From Mycolicibacter terrae (GTDB lineage: Bacteria > Actinomycetota > Actinomycetes > Mycobacteriales > Mycobacteriaceae), in assembly GCF_010727125.1 (NCBI RefSeq), contig NZ_AP022564.1, positions 496,001 to 560,000 of the forward strand: a stretch of DNA of 64,000 bases, given 5' to 3'. A program made the translations under genes and the position numbers. Positions 52,788 to 64,000 of this stretch are shown here, in pieces. The notes beneath the pieces are model-generated. The model was not told where the DNA came from and made no database searches. It was given only the letters and a program-made list of their open reading frames with translations. How positions within the stretch are numbered: the stretch's first letter is position 1; the number at the start of each line of letters is the position of its first letter.

Positions 52788-52793
52788 AGCCTA
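52788..52793 (-). promoter_or_regulatory. -10 box of the polycysteine leader and cysA2 operon
   Basis: Minus-strand TAGGCT, 7 bases before the GTG at 52780, so the first transcribed base would be the start codon's G. Confidence 0.6.
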
Positions 52794-52809
52794 CCCAATG
52801 CGGGGGCGT

Positions 52810-53244
52810 TCAAGCCAATAAAGGCTCCAGCGCGGACCGCAGTGCAGCGGCCGTCGGGACGCCGGCCGCCCGGTAGCGCTGCCGGCCGTCGGCGTCGAAG
52901 ATCAGGGTGGTGGGCAGTGACAGCACCGAAAACCTGCGTGCCGCAGCGGGATCTGCGTCGATGTCGATCTCGCGGTGCATCACCTTCTCCGGGCCGCCGA
53001 GATCGTCGCAGACTTTTTCGACCACCCGGCGCACCCCGGCGCAAGGTCCACACCACGGTGCGGAGAAGTGCACCACCGTTGGGCCGCCGCGCTCCAGCCC
53101 CAGAAACGCGGCCGCGCCGTCATCGTCGGCGCCGGACCCGGAGTCGGTGACCTCTACCGGCCTGATCACCCCGGCCCGACGGTTCACCCACCAGCCGATC
53201 ACGCCTGCGAGCGCCAGGCCGGCCACGATCGCGATCACGCTCAT
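52810..53244 (-). CDS. thiX: Membrane-anchored thioredoxin-like protein
   Basis: A 144-residue protein with an N-terminal helix (residues 1-20) that would tether it to the membrane, followed by a thioredoxin domain with FSAPWCGPCAGVRR (WCGPC) and the cis-Pro loop LSLPTTLIF. It is likely a disulfide reductant at the cell surface or the membrane's inner face. It matches Rv0816c and overlaps lmeA by 4 bases. Confidence 0.9.
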   Translation of the reverse strand: MSVIAIVAGLALAGVIGWWVNRRAGVIRPVEVTDSGSGADDDGAAAFLGLERGGPTVVHFSAPWCGPCAGVRRVVEKVCDDLGGPEKVMHREIDIDADPAAARRFSVLSLPTTLIFDADGRQRYRAAGVPTAAALRSALEPLLA

Positions 53245-54032
53245 CGCTGGCGGAACTCCGGCAGGGTGACGGTCATGTCCGCGGCGATGCCCTCGATGAT
53301 CACATCGGAGCCGCGGGCGCCCTGGCTGGTGGGCACCAGCCCGAACGGCAACCGTTGCTGCGGCAGGCTGCCGCGGAAGGCCGCCAGGACCGCGGCCCGC
53401 TGCTCGTCGGGAACGTGCTGGTTGGCGGTGTCCGGGCCGGTGAGGACCCCGGTCGGGGTGATCACCAGGGTGGTGTGGTCGGCGCCGGCGATCGACAGGT
53501 CCACCGCAACGCTGACCCGCTTGCCGTACCCGGCCGGCGTGCCGGTGAACACCAGGCCGTGACTGCTGGAGATCCCCGACTCGGTGGTGCCGCCGGTGGC
53601 GTCGTTCGTCTCACTCGGTGGGGCCTCCACCATCAGGTCGCGGATCCCCAGGTAGCGGCCCAGATACACCGAACCGATGATGATCCGGCTCTCCAGCTTG
53701 GCGACCGGGATCTGCGCGCCGGGGCGGAACCGCCAGGTCGCCTCGCTCAGGTCGACCGAATGCATGGTGGCCTCTAGCATCGCCTTGCCGATCATCGGCT
53801 GCTCGACGGCAGGGGCCTTGATCTCCACTTCGTCGTAGTGATCCCGCCGCGCCTGCGGGATGAACGGGAACCCGAGAATCGCCACGAAGGGGTCCGATCC
53901 GAGGTCGGTGGCCCGCCGAACCGCCCGCGACAGTTGGTATTCGGCGTAGACGCTGATCCCGAAATCGACCCCGCCGACTGCGACGACCAGAGCCGCGATC
54001 ACGGCCGACATCCCGATAAGCACCCTGCGCAC
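53241..54032 (-). CDS. lmeA: DUF2993 protein, LmeA-type mannosyltransferase
   Basis: A 263-residue protein with an N-terminal membrane/signal helix (residues 5-28) and a DUF2993 domain. It corresponds to Rv0817c; the M. smegmatis homologue LmeA elongates the mannan chain of lipomannan in the periplasm. The sequence shows no glycosyltransferase motif, so the function rests on homology and position. Start GTG 54032. Confidence 0.8.
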   Translation of the reverse strand: MRRVLIGMSAVIAALVVAVGGVDFGISVYAEYQLSRAVRRATDLGSDPFVAILGFPFIPQARRDHYDEVEIKAPAVEQPMIGKAMLEATMHSVDLSEATWRFRPGAQIPVAKLESRIIIGSVYLGRYLGIRDLMVEAPPSETNDATGGTTESGISSSHGLVFTGTPAGYGKRVSVAVDLSIAGADHTTLVITPTGVLTGPDTANQHVPDEQRAAVLAAFRGSLPQQRLPFGLVPTSQGARGSDVIIEGIAADMTVTLPEFRQR

Positions 54033-54092
54033 CCGGCCATTCTGGCAGGTCGCACGCTATCGTTAGATCACCTGGGACGCTGGAGGACCTCG

Positions 54093-55780
<1,688 letters not shown>

Positions 55781-55794
55781 CCGTCGCTCGATCT

Positions 55795-55812
55795 ATTCAC
55801 CGCGCGTTCACC
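55795..55812 (+). promoter_or_regulatory. Pho-box-like direct repeat upstream of pstS
   Basis: ATTCACC (55795) and GTTCACC (55806) are direct repeats with an 11-base period, one helical turn, the layout of actinobacterial PhoP/RegX3 phosphate boxes. They lie about 80 bases before the pstS ATG, so phosphate-starvation induction is expected. Confidence 0.6.
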
Positions 55813-55890
55813 TGCCATGCGGTTGCCATCCATGAGCGCCACATACGTTCCGGGGGATTCGAACCGAACGTGAGCGGAAAGCGAGAAACA

Positions 55891-57003
55891 ATGAAGCCCA
55901 GAACGGCGGGCATTGCACTGCTGGCGACGACCTTGGGTCTGGCGCTGAGCGGGTGCGGTAGCGACGACAACACCGGCGGATCGACCGGCGCCGCCGCGGG
56001 GCCTGCAGGGTCCGCCGAGTGCGCCGGGAAGAACACCCTGACCGCCGAGGGGTCCACGGCGCAGCAGAACGCGATCGCGGTGTTCAACCAGGTGTGGGGC
56101 AACCAGTGCCCGGGCAAGAACCTGTCCTACAACCCGACCGGATCCGGTGCGGGCCGCGAACAGTTCATCGCCGGACACGTCGATTTCGCCGGATCCGATT
56201 CGCCGCTGAGCGAGGCCCAGGTCGCCCAGGCGGCGGACCGGTGCGGCGGCGGCAACCCGGCGTGGCACCTGCCGCTGGTCTTCGGCCCGGTCAGCATGGC
56301 CTACCACCTCGACGGAGTCGAGCACCTGGTGCTCAACGCCGACGTACTGGCGCGGATCTTCACCGGAACGATCACCAGCTGGAACGACCCCGCCCTGGTC
56401 GCTCTGAACCCGGGAGTGGAACTGCCGGCGACGGCCATCACGCCGATCTACCGGTCGGACTCCTCAGGCACCACCGACAACTTCCAGAAGTACCTCAGTG
56501 CCGCCGCCCCGCAGAGCTGGACCAAGGGCGAGGGCAGCGAATTCCAGGGCGGTGTCGGTGAGGGCGCGCAGAAGTCCGCCGGGGTGGTACAGGCGGTACA
56601 GAGCACACCCGGCGCGATCGGCTACGTCGAGAAGGGCTTCGCCGACCAGGCGAACCTTCGGTCCGCGATGATCGACTCCGGCGCCGGAGTGGTCGCCGCG
56701 ACCGACGAGGCGGCCGGTGTCGCCATCCAATCGGCCGGCTTCGTCTCCGAAGAGGGCAACGATATGCGGCTGGACCTGAAGTCCCTCTACGGCACCAGGC
56801 AACCGGCCGCCTACCCGCTAGTCTTGGTGACCTATGAGATCGTCTGCTCCAAAGGCTACGACCCGGACACGTCGGCGGCCGTGAAATCCTTCCTGAAGAC
56901 GGCGTCGACCAGCGGCCAGGACGACTTGTCCGGTGCGGGATACGTTCGGCTGCCGGATCAGTTCCAGCGGCGTCTGAGCGCTGCGATCGACGCGATTCAG
57001 TAG
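55891..57003 (+). CDS. pstS: Phosphate-binding lipoprotein PstS
   Basis: A 370-residue periplasmic phosphate receptor. The signal peptide ends in a lipobox (LALSGC, Cys22), so it is lipid-anchored. TAEGSTAQQNAIAVF, TGSGAGREQF, DFAGSDSPLS and YRSDSSGTTDNF are the phosphate-binding loops. ATG 55891 is the only start that yields a proper signal peptide. It is the first gene of the pstSCAB operon. Confidence 0.95.
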   Translation: MKPRTAGIALLATTLGLALSGCGSDDNTGGSTGAAAGPAGSAECAGKNTLTAEGSTAQQNAIAVFNQVWGNQCPGKNLSYNPTGSGAGREQFIAGHVDFAGSDSPLSEAQVAQAADRCGGGNPAWHLPLVFGPVSMAYHLDGVEHLVLNADVLARIFTGTITSWNDPALVALNPGVELPATAITPIYRSDSSGTTDNFQKYLSAAAPQSWTKGEGSEFQGGVGEGAQKSAGVVQAVQSTPGAIGYVEKGFADQANLRSAMIDSGAGVVAATDEAAGVAIQSAGFVSEEGNDMRLDLKSLYGTRQPAAYPLVLVTYEIVCSKGYDPDTSAAVKSFLKTASTSGQDDLSGAGYVRLPDQFQRRLSAAIDAIQ

Positions 57004-57027
57004 CCGCCGTGCCGCACTCGAGGGGAG

Positions 57028-58053
57028 GTGTCTAGCGTCGCCGAACCGTTTCCTACCACGTCGTCGGGGTCGGCCAAGCCTTCCGGCTCATCCGGACAAC
57101 CGGTGATCCCGGCGGCGACGCGTTCCGCCGGAAGTCGCATCCCCGACCAGGTGTTCCGCTTGGTCGCCCAGGGCTCCGGTGTGTTGATCATCGCGTTGAT
57201 CACGGCCGTCGGCGGATTCCTGCTGCTGCGGGCGATACCGGCGTTGCGGCGCAATCGGGAGAACTTCTTCACCTACGCCGGTAACTGGGTCACCACTGAC
57301 ACCTCGGCCATGCACTTCGGCATCGCCGAGATGCTGCGGGTGACGGTGTTCGTCTCGGTGTTCGCCCTGCTGATCGCCATGCCGGTGGCACTGGGGGTCG
57401 CCGTCTACCTCGCCGAATACGCCCCCCGACGGCTCGTCGGACCTCTCGCCTACATGGTCGAACTCCTTGCCGCCGTGCCGTCGATCATCTACGGGGCGTG
57501 GGGGTTGTACGTGCTGGCTCCGCAGCTGCGGACCGCCGCGGAGTGGCTCAACGAGAATCTCGGCGGGTTCTTCCTGTTCGCGACCGGCAACGCATCGGTA
57601 GCCGGCGGCGGCACCATCTTCACCGGCGGGATCGTGCTGGCGGTGATGATCCTGCCGATCATCACCGCGGTCACGCGCGAGGTGCTGGCCCAGACGCCGC
57701 GCGGCCAGATCGAGGCAGCGCTGGCGCTGGGAGCGACCCGGTGGGAAGTGGTCAAGACAGTGATGCTGCCGTTCGGGCGGTCCGGATACATCAGCGCGGC
57801 GATGCTGGGCCTGGGGCGTGCACTCGGTGAGACGGTGGCGTTGCTGATCATCCTGCGGGCCACCCAGAAGGCGTTCAACTGGTCATTGTTCGACGGCGGG
57901 TCCACGTTCGCCACCAAAATCGCTGCCACCGCATCGGAGTTCAACGACCAGTACAAGGCCGGCGCCTACATCGCGGCCGGGCTGGTGCTGTTCGTGCTGA
58001 CGCTGGTGGTCAACGCGCTGGCGCGCGCGGCCATCACGAAGAAGGTGCACTGA
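57028..58053 (+). CDS. pstC: Phosphate ABC transporter permease PstC
   Basis: A 341-residue permease with six membrane helices after a Ser/Pro-rich cytoplasmic start. ALALGATRWEVVKTVMLPFG is the EAA loop that docks the ATPase. GTG at 57028 sits behind GGGGAG. pstA begins within the stop codon (TGATG). Confidence 0.93.
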   Translation: MSSVAEPFPTTSSGSAKPSGSSGQPVIPAATRSAGSRIPDQVFRLVAQGSGVLIIALITAVGGFLLLRAIPALRRNRENFFTYAGNWVTTDTSAMHFGIAEMLRVTVFVSVFALLIAMPVALGVAVYLAEYAPRRLVGPLAYMVELLAAVPSIIYGAWGLYVLAPQLRTAAEWLNENLGGFFLFATGNASVAGGGTIFTGGIVLAVMILPIITAVTREVLAQTPRGQIEAALALGATRWEVVKTVMLPFGRSGYISAAMLGLGRALGETVALLIILRATQKAFNWSLFDGGSTFATKIAATASEFNDQYKAGAYIAAGLVLFVLTLVVNALARAAITKKVH

Positions 58054-58967
58054 TGACCGCCCTGCTGGACCGACCGGTCAAGGAGCGCACGTTCGCGACG
58101 GTCGGCCTGCGGCGCCGGGTGGCCAACGCCATCGCGACGGTGCTGGTCACCGTCGCGATGGGAGTGGCGCTGGTCCCGCTGGTGTGGGTGATGTACTCGG
58201 TGATCGAACACGGGTTCGCCGCGATCAGCTCCAGCGGGTGGTGGACGCACTCGCAGGCCGGCATGACGGCGTTCGCCGCCGGGGGCGGGGCCTACCACGC
58301 GATCGTCGGGACGCTGCTGCAGGGGCTGGTGTGCGCGGCGCTCTCGATCCCGCTCGGCATCTTCGTGGCGATCTACCTCGTCGAATACGGTGCCGGGACC
58401 CGGCTCGGCAAGCTCGCGACCTTCATGGTCGACATCTTGACCGGGGTGCCGTCGATCGTGGCAGCGTTGTTCATCTACGCCCTGTGGGTGGCCACCCTCG
58501 GATTTCACCGCTCCGGTTTTGCGGTGTCGTTGTCGTTGGTACTGCTGATGGTGCCGGTGATCGTGCGGGCGACCGAGGAGATGCTCCGGATCATTCCGGT
58601 GGACCTGCGTGAGGCCAGCTACGCGCTGGGCGCGCCGAAGTGGAAGACCATCACCAGCATCGTGATCCCGACCGCGCTGTCGGGGATCGTCACCGGGATT
58701 CTGCTGGCGCTGGCGCGGGTGATGGGCGAGACGGCGCCGCTGCTGATCCTGGTCGGCTATTCGCAGGCGATGAACTTCGACATGTTCCACGGCTTCATGG
58801 GGTCGTTGCCGGGAATGATGTACGACCAGACATCGGCGGGCGCGGGCACCAGCGCCGTTCCCACCGACCGGCTCTGGGGTGCCGCGCTGACGCTCATCAT
58901 CCTGATCGCGGTGCTCAACATCGCGGCCAGGTTCGGAGCGCGCCTCTTCGCGCCCAAGAAGTTCTAG
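58053..58967 (+). CDS. pstA: Phosphate ABC transporter permease PstA
   Basis: A 304-residue partner permease with six membrane helices. The EAA loop is ASYALGAPKWKTITSIVIP. It pairs with PstC to form the channel. Confidence 0.93.
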   Translation: MTALLDRPVKERTFATVGLRRRVANAIATVLVTVAMGVALVPLVWVMYSVIEHGFAAISSSGWWTHSQAGMTAFAAGGGAYHAIVGTLLQGLVCAALSIPLGIFVAIYLVEYGAGTRLGKLATFMVDILTGVPSIVAALFIYALWVATLGFHRSGFAVSLSLVLLMVPVIVRATEEMLRIIPVDLREASYALGAPKWKTITSIVIPTALSGIVTGILLALARVMGETAPLLILVGYSQAMNFDMFHGFMGSLPGMMYDQTSAGAGTSAVPTDRLWGAALTLIILIAVLNIAARFGARLFAPKKF

Positions 58968-59033
58968 TCTGTCGGCACACCGGCGCGCGAGCGGTGGGCG
59001 TGAGGTTTCAATGAGATTTAGGAGAGCTGCACG

Positions 59034-59810
59034 GTGGCGAAAAGGTTGGACCTGACCGACCTCAACATCTATTACGGGTCGTTCCACGCTGTTGCCGACG
59101 TGACGCTCTCGGTCGCGCCGCGCAGTGTGACCGCCTTCATCGGTCCGTCCGGATGCGGCAAGTCGACGGTGCTGCGCACCCTCAACCGGATGCACGAGAT
59201 CACCCCGGGGGCCCGCATCGAGGGTTCGGTGCTGCTCGACGGTGAGAACATCTACCGGCCCGGAATCGACCCGGTGGGCGTGCGAAAGGCCGTCGGTATG
59301 GTGTTTCAGCGTCCGAATCCGTTCCCCACCATGTCGATTCGCGACAACGTGGTGGCCGGGCTGAAACTTCAGGGCATCCGCAACCGCCGGACGCTCGACG
59401 AGACCGCCGAGTTCTCGCTGCGCGGCGCCAACCTGTGGAACGAGGTCAAAGACCGGCTGGACAGGCCCGGCGGCGGCCTGTCCGGCGGCCAGCAGCAGCG
59501 ACTGTGCATCGCCCGCGCCATCGCGGTGCAACCCGACGTGCTGTTGATGGACGAGCCGTGTTCGGCTCTGGACCCGATCTCGACGATGGCCATCGAAGAG
59601 CTGATAGCTCAGCTCAAGCAGGAATACACCATCGTCATCGTCACCCATAACATGCAGCAGGCGGCGCGGGTCAGTGATCAGACGGCGTTCTTCAACCTGG
59701 CCGACGTCGGCAAGCCGGGCCGGCTGATCGAGATCGACGGCACCGAGAAGATCTTCTCCAACCCGAGCCGCAAGGAGACCGAGGACTACATCTCCGGGCG
59801 CTTCGGCTAG
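59034..59810 (+). CDS. pstB: Phosphate ABC transporter ATPase PstB (PhoT)
   Basis: A 258-residue ABC ATPase: Walker A GPSGCGKS, signature LSGGQQQR, Walker [14 protein letters not shown], and H-loop VTHNMQQ. GTG 59034 follows AGGAGAG. In M. tuberculosis only phoT (Rv0820) stands at this site without the permease genes; here the whole transporter is present. phoU converges 23 bases away. Confidence 0.95.
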   Translation: MAKRLDLTDLNIYYGSFHAVADVTLSVAPRSVTAFIGPSGCGKSTVLRTLNRMHEITPGARIEGSVLLDGENIYRPGIDPVGVRKAVGMVFQRPNPFPTMSIRDNVVAGLKLQGIRNRRTLDETAEFSLRGANLWNEVKDRLDRPGGGLSGGQQQRLCIARAIAVQPDVLLMDEPCSALDPISTMAIEELIAQLKQEYTIVIVTHNMQQAARVSDQTAFFNLADVGKPGRLIEIDGTEKIFSNPSRKETEDYISGRFG

Positions 59811-59833
59811 CCGGTCGTCACAGTGGGCGCACC

Positions 59834-60502
59834 CTATCCGGGCGGAGGCAGCGTGTTCTCGTCCGGGAACTTGCCGGTGGCCTGGAAGATCACCCGACGC
59901 GCCACCTCCACGGCGTGGTCGGCGAACCGCTCGTAGAACCGGCCGAGCAACGTGACGTCGACGGCCGCCGCGACTCCGTGCCGCCATTCCTTGTCCATCA
60001 TCACCGAGAACAGATGCCGGTGCAGGTCGTCCATCGCGTCGTCTTCCTCGCGAATCCGGGCGGCCTTCTCCGGGTCGCGCGACAGCAGCACCTCCTGCGC
60101 GCTGTTGCCCAGATCAACAGCCACCCGGCCCATCTCGGCGAAGTATCCATTGACCTCTTCGGGGAGTGCGTGTTGCGGATGCCTGCGGCGGGCGATCTTG
60201 GCGACGTGCAGCGCCAGCGCGCCCATCCGGTCGATGTCGGCGACCATCTGGATGGAGCTGACGATGGCCCGCAGGTCCCCGGCGACCGGCGCCTGCAACG
60301 CCAGCAGCACGAAGGCGCTCTCCTCGGCGCGGGCGCTCATCGAGGCGATCTTCTCGTGGTCGGTGATCACCCGCTCGGCCACCACCAGGTCGGCCTGCAG
60401 CAGGGCCTGAGTGGCACGTTCCATGGCGATCCCGGCCAGGCCGCACATCGTGCCGAGCTGTTCGGCCAAGTCCGAGAGTTGCTCGTGATAGGCGGTTCGC
60501 AT
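59834..60502 (-). CDS. phoU: PhoU-family phosphate regulator
   Basis: A 222-residue all-helical protein with two PhoU repeats, each with an acidic metal-binding motif (for example [24 protein letters not shown]). It links PstSCAB activity to the SenX3-RegX3-type sensor and dampens the phosphate response. ATG 60502 is 7 bases from a TANNNT box. It matches PhoY2 (Rv0821c). Confidence 0.93.
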   Translation of the reverse strand: MRTAYHEQLSDLAEQLGTMCGLAGIAMERATQALLQADLVVAERVITDHEKIASMSARAEESAFVLLALQAPVAGDLRAIVSSIQMVADIDRMGALALHVAKIARRRHPQHALPEEVNGYFAEMGRVAVDLGNSAQEVLLSRDPEKAARIREEDDAMDDLHRHLFSVMMDKEWRHGVAAAVDVTLLGRFYERFADHAVEVARRVIFQATGKFPDENTLPPPG

Positions 60503-60509
60503 GCCCTCA

Positions 60510-60515
60510 AGACTA
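60510..60515 (-). promoter_or_regulatory. Leaderless -10 box of phoU
   Basis: Minus-strand TAGTCT with 7 bases before ATG 60502. Confidence 0.5.
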
Positions 60516-60561
60516 ACCCGGGGGGTGCTCGATGACCGCGCGACGGCGACTGCCCCGGCGA

Positions 60562-62781
60562 TTACTCGCAGGTGGTGTCGGCCGCGTTGGTGACCGTCAG
60601 GTCGGCGGGCAGCTCGGTCGGCTCGACGCTGGCGCCGCGGTTGAGCTGGACGTTGACCTGGGAGCCGCTGGCGGCCGGCCTGGTGACGCTTCGGAAATCG
60701 GAGCCCAGCACGACGCGCACGATGCTGCCCAACCCGGTGACCCGCTCGATCGGCGCGCCCGACAGTGCCGAGGACACGGTGGCGGCGGCCTGCTCGTTGC
60801 CGGGGGAGAACAGCACCTTGGTGGCCTTGACCGTACCCGGATAGTCGTCGGCGCTGTCGACGTCGAAGCCCCAGTGCTGCAGCTCTTCGGAGGTGGAGGC
60901 GGCCAGACCGGACACCTCGGTGGCATTCGAGACCCGCACGTTGACGTCGACGGGGGAGGTGGTGACCGCCCGCACCTGCTCGATGCTCGGCTTGGGGGCC
61001 GGGCCGACCGGAGTCGCCGACGCCTGGGCGGGCTGGGTGGTGGGGCTGGTGGTCGAGACCGACGTGGCGTTGTGGTCGTTCTCGCCGGGCAGCGGATCGT
61101 CGTTGATGATGGCGTCGAACAGTGCCCGCATGTCATCCATCCGCGGGACCTCGTCGCCGTTCTCGTCGGTCTCACTGGTCGGAACGGTCACGAAGGTGAT
61201 GTGTCCGGCGGCCACCTTCTGCAGCGACTGCCCGAGGTTCACCAGATCCTTGGTCTTGACGTTGTCCACGTAGCTGTCGCCGATGAACATGTTGACCACG
61301 TTGTTGAGCTTGGTCGGCGAGAAGAAGGTGTTCGTGGAGATCAGCGAGCGCAACAGGGACGACAGGAACAACTGCTGGCGTTTGATCCGGCCGTAGTCGC
61401 CGTTGTCCTCGGTGGTGACATTGCGGGCCCGCACATAGTTCAACGCGGTCGCACCGTTGACCCGCTGCCGGCCGCTGTTGGCCAGCACGCTGCCCAGTTC
61501 GAGGTCGTAGAGCGGGCTGGTGGTGCACACCTCGACGCCGCCCAGGGCGTCAACCATCTTGCCGAAACCGACGAAGTCGACGGCCATGAACCGGTTGACC
61601 GCCAGCCCGGAGAGCTTCTGGATCTCCTTGACCAGACACTTCGGCCCGCCGAAGGCATACGTCGAGTTCAGCTTCGTCTCGGTGTAGACGGTCTCATCGC
61701 TGTAGCTGCCGGAGTCCGCGTCGTAGATCGGGCCGTAGGCGCCGGTCGCGGCATTCCAGACCTCACACTGAATCGGCGTGATCGCCAGATCGCGCGGGAA
61801 CGACACCACCACCACGCGTTTACGGTTGGCCGGGATGTTGACCAGCATGATGGTGTCGGATCGAGCGCCCTCGGCGTCCTCGGTGCTTCCGGCGCCGATC
61901 TGGCTGTTGGCCCCGGCGCGGGTGTCCGCGCCCACGATCAGGAAGTTCTCATCGCCGTACTGGCCGGCCGCGTCGAGGATGTCGTGCGAGTCGGGGTCCA
62001 GCGCGCTGACATGGTTGAGGCTACGGTTCTTCGTCGCGCTCCACTGCCAGGCCGAACCGGTCAGCACCAGGGCCAGGACGGCCATCATGGCCGCCACCAT
62101 CCGGCCGGCCACCATCGCCCCGCGGTGGCTCCTGTGCGGGTGCGGCTCGTGGGTTGCGTCGTCGGTCTGCCCCGGGGGGTCGATGCGTACCGGCGGTATC
62201 TCGCGCGCCACGTCCGGAAGTTCGGTGGTGGGCTCGAACCCGACCCAGTCGGCCCAGTCGGGCTCGTCGGCGCGGGTGGGCTGCGTGCCGTGAATCAGGT
62301 CGAGGTCGGGCAGTTCCGACGGGTAGGCCACCTCCGCTATGTCGGCGCTGAAGCCCGCCGCGTCGGTGGCCTCGAAGGCTTCGAAGGCCGGTGGGTCCAC
62401 GACTTCGAAGTCCGGCGAGGATTCGGCCTGTGGCTCGGGCGTGGGTACGGGCTCTATCGCCGCTATGGTTTCGGCGGCCGCCTCCGGGGCACCTACGGGC
62501 TCCGGGGCACCTACGGGCTCCGGGGCGGCGCGGCGCCGCCTGCGGCCGCCGGAGGGGGGAACGCCGCCGTTGACCTTGGCGATCAGGTCGGCGACGGTCA
62601 CCGAACCGTCACCGCCGTTGCGGCGGCGAGACGGAGCCGAACGGCGGGGAGTCGGAGCGGGGGTCTGCCAACGCTCCCATGGCGCGGGTCCGGGCGGCGT
62701 CATCGTCATCAACTGATGGTCACCGTCATCCCGGCCCTGTCCGGGCCAGCGGCCAGGAGTGGCGTTGTCGCCGTCACTCAT
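60562..62781 (-). CDS. LytR-CpsA-Psr cell-wall ligase
   Basis: A 739-residue LCP protein that probably attaches arabinogalactan or other polymers to peptidoglycan. The first 220 residues are cytoplasmic, Pro/Glu/Ala-rich and of low complexity. A single membrane helix follows (about 223-245). The LCP catalytic domain (about 285-470) has [22 protein letters not shown] and [24 protein letters not shown], with the conserved Arg and Asp residues. A LytR_C domain lies near residues 605-700. It matches Rv0822c but with a longer N-terminus that contains a short tandem repeat. Confidence 0.92.
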   Translation of the reverse strand: MSDGDNATPGRWPGQGRDDGDHQLMTMTPPGPAPWERWQTPAPTPRRSAPSRRRNGGDGSVTVADLIAKVNGGVPPSGGRRRRRAAPEPVGAPEPVGAPEAAAETIAAIEPVPTPEPQAESSPDFEVVDPPAFEAFEATDAAGFSADIAEVAYPSELPDLDLIHGTQPTRADEPDWADWVGFEPTTELPDVAREIPPVRIDPPGQTDDATHEPHPHRSHRGAMVAGRMVAAMMAVLALVLTGSAWQWSATKNRSLNHVSALDPDSHDILDAAGQYGDENFLIVGADTRAGANSQIGAGSTEDAEGARSDTIMLVNIPANRKRVVVVSFPRDLAITPIQCEVWNAATGAYGPIYDADSGSYSDETVYTETKLNSTYAFGGPKCLVKEIQKLSGLAVNRFMAVDFVGFGKMVDALGGVEVCTTSPLYDLELGSVLANSGRQRVNGATALNYVRARNVTTEDNGDYGRIKRQQLFLSSLLRSLISTNTFFSPTKLNNVVNMFIGDSYVDNVKTKDLVNLGQSLQKVAAGHITFVTVPTSETDENGDEVPRMDDMRALFDAIINDDPLPGENDHNATSVSTTSPTTQPAQASATPVGPAPKPSIEQVRAVTTSPVDVNVRVSNATEVSGLAASTSEELQHWGFDVDSADDYPGTVKATKVLFSPGNEQAAATVSSALSGAPIERVTGLGSIVRVVLGSDFRSVTRPAASGSQVNVQLNRGASVEPTELPADLTVTNAADTTCE
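62482..62526. repeat. 18-base tandem repeat inside the LCP gene
   Basis: The unit CTCCGGGGCACCTACGGG occurs twice and half again, giving repeated EPVGAP in the protein's cytoplasmic N-terminus. It is in frame, so copy-number changes would alter length without breaking the gene. Confidence 0.7.
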
Positions 62782-62963
62782 GTCCTCACGGGCCTCCGAG
62801 TCTTCGGGACTGACGGGCGTCGATCGCCGGTCAGCGCGGCACGGATGATCACCGTTGATGCTCCGTACCTGTTCCGCCCCCGCAGGGACAACCCCACCTG
62901 GGGCAATAAGTTACTTAGTCTACTGAGAAGTTTCCAGACACGCGATGTCGAGAACGTCTCATT

Positions 62964-64000
62964 TCAGCCACCCGAGTGCATAATGTCAGCCCCGACCGGC
63001 ACCGCACAGTCATCCGGATCGGCCAGCCACCCCTCCGGGAGAGTGACCTTGGCCGGTGAGCCCTGCCGGCCGCGCGGCCCGGTCGCGGCCGCCGGGAACG
63101 GGATCGACCCGTCGAGCTGCTCCAGCAGCGTGTCGAGTTCGGACAGCGTCGTGACCATGGCCAGCTCCCGCCGCAACTGCGAACCGGCGGGGAAACCATG
63201 CAGGTACCAGGCGACATGCTTGCGGATCTCCCGCATGCCCTTTTCCTCACCGAAATGCGACGCCAGCAGCTCGCCGTGGCGGCGGATGATGTCGGCGACT
63301 TCGCCCAGGGTGGGCGGGGTGGGCGCCGGGCGGCCGGCGAAGGCCGCCGACAACTCGGCGAACAGCCAGGGGCGCCCCAGGCAGCCCCGGCCGATGACGA
63401 CGCCATCGCAGCCGGTGGCAGCCATCATGGCCAGGGCGTCACCGGCTTCGAAGATGTCACCGTTGCCGAGTACCGGAATCGAGCGCACCTGGGCTTTGAG
63501 CTGGGCGATCTGCTCCCAATCGGCTGTGCCGGAGTAGCGCTGTGCCGCGGTTCGGGCGTGCAGGGCCACCGCGGCGGCGCCCTCGGACTCGGCGATACGC
63601 CCGGCGTCGAGGTGGGTGTGGGTGGCCTCGTCGATCCCGATCCGGAATTTCACGGTCACCGGGATACCCGAGTTGCCAGCTCCTCTTACCGCCGCCGCGA
63701 CAATGTTGCCGAACAGCCGGCGCTTGTAGGGCAGCGCCGATCCGCCGCCGAGGCGGGTCACCTTGGGCACCGGGCAGCCGAAGTTCATGTCGATGTGATC
63801 GGCCAGGCCTTCGTCGGCGATCATCTTGGCCGCGGTGTAGGTGGTGTCGGGGTCGACGGTGTAGAGCTGCAGCGAGCGCGGGGACTCGTCCGGGGCGAAC
63901 GTCGTCATGTGCAGGGTGGCCGGGTGGCGCTCGACGAGCGCGCGGGCGGTCACCATCTCGCACACGTAGAGCCCGCTGACCGTTCCGGTCCGAGACCGTT
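62964..64000 (-). CDS. dus: tRNA-dihydrouridine synthase, 5' end beyond the window
   Basis: The frame stays open to the right edge, so the first roughly 45 residues are missing; the first residues seen are SRTGTVSGLYVCEMVTARAL. This is a flavin enzyme that reduces uridines in tRNA. The catalytic Cys is in HIDMNFGCPVPKVTRLGGGSA; the FMN site includes VKFRIGID, ALHARTAAQRY and PVLGNGDIFE with VIGRGCLGRPW. It matches Rv0823c. The 182 bases between it and the LCP gene are relatively AT-rich near 62910 and hold no ORF that I can support. Confidence 0.93.
   Translation of the reverse strand, partial: RSRTGTVSGLYVCEMVTARALVERHPATLHMTTFAPDESPRSLQLYTVDPDTTYTAAKMIADEGLADHIDMNFGCPVPKVTRLGGGSALPYKRRLFGNIVAAAVRGAGNSGIPVTVKFRIGIDEATHTHLDAGRIAESEGAAAVALHARTAAQRYSGTADWEQIAQLKAQVRSIPVLGNGDIFEAGDALAMMAATGCDGVVIGRGCLGRPWLFAELSAAFAGRPAPTPPTLGEVADIIRRHGELLASHFGEEKGMREIRKHVAWYLHGFPAGSQLRRELAMVTTLSELDTLLEQLDGSIPFPAAATGPRGRQGSPAKVTLPEGWLADPDDCAVPVGADIMHSGG

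Overview
The window is chromosomal DNA from a mycobacterium (broad sense). It is uniformly GC-rich, many genes start with GTG, and the gene order matches the purB-purC-ptrB-purQ-purL-purF-purM to glnR-mshD-phoU-dus stretch of Mycobacterium tuberculosis (about Rv0774c to Rv0823c). Mycothiol synthesis (mshD), a lipomannan-type mannosyltransferase (lmeA), SseC/CysA2 and a DyP/encapsulin pair support this. A complete pstSCAB operon beside glnR-mshD is the arrangement known from fast-growing mycobacteria.

Layout. 1-8.5 kb: an exported protein cut by the window edge, a Tat-exported esterase with a divergent TetR regulator, NAD(P) transhydrogenase (pntAB), purB, a SLAC1/TDT transporter and a membrane protein. 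8.5-17.7 kb: purC, an intact oligopeptidase B, glutathione peroxidase, DUF2254 and DUF2334 proteins, a flavin dehydrogenase, a metallo-beta-lactamase-fold protein, purS and purQ. 17.7-21.9 kb: accessory island 1, a MarR regulator diverging from a soluble diiron monooxygenase operon (tmoABCDE type, no reductase gene). 21.9-31.1 kb: encapsulin and its DyP cargo, aminopeptidase, purL, membrane hydrolase and purF.

31.2-46.6 kb: accessory island 2, about 15.4 kb inserted between purF and purM. It has two forward operons on either side of a reverse one. The left operon is Rieske oxygenase, 111-aa partner, amidohydrolase, MarR. The reverse operon is two AveC-like membrane proteins, a MoxR/NorQ-type AAA+ ATPase and a NorD-like VWA protein. 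TetR and the right operon follow: SDR, a second Rieske-oxygenase-like protein, a second 111-aa partner, a TauD dioxygenase, a CMD-family protein and two acyl-CoA dehydrogenases. The most striking observation is that the second Rieske-type protein keeps its mononuclear iron ligands but has swapped the Rieske ligands (CxH/CxxH) for CxxC/CxxC. The island looks like a catabolic or modification system for a hydrophobic or cyclic substrate, with its own metal-centre assembly pair. The substrate cannot be read from the sequence.

46.6-64 kb: purM, DUF3073, a YgfZ-type folate-binding protein, pabC, a nitrobindin-like protein, and a sulfur operon (DUF4395-cysA2-sseC) preceded by a leaderless polycysteine leader ORF. 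Then thiX, lmeA, glnR, mshD, pstSCAB behind a Pho-box-like repeat, phoU, an LCP cell-wall ligase and the 3' part of a dus gene. No tRNA, rRNA, insertion sequence or CRISPR array was seen. Apart from the short intergenic stretches noted, the window is densely coding, with no gene-free gap above 300 bases.
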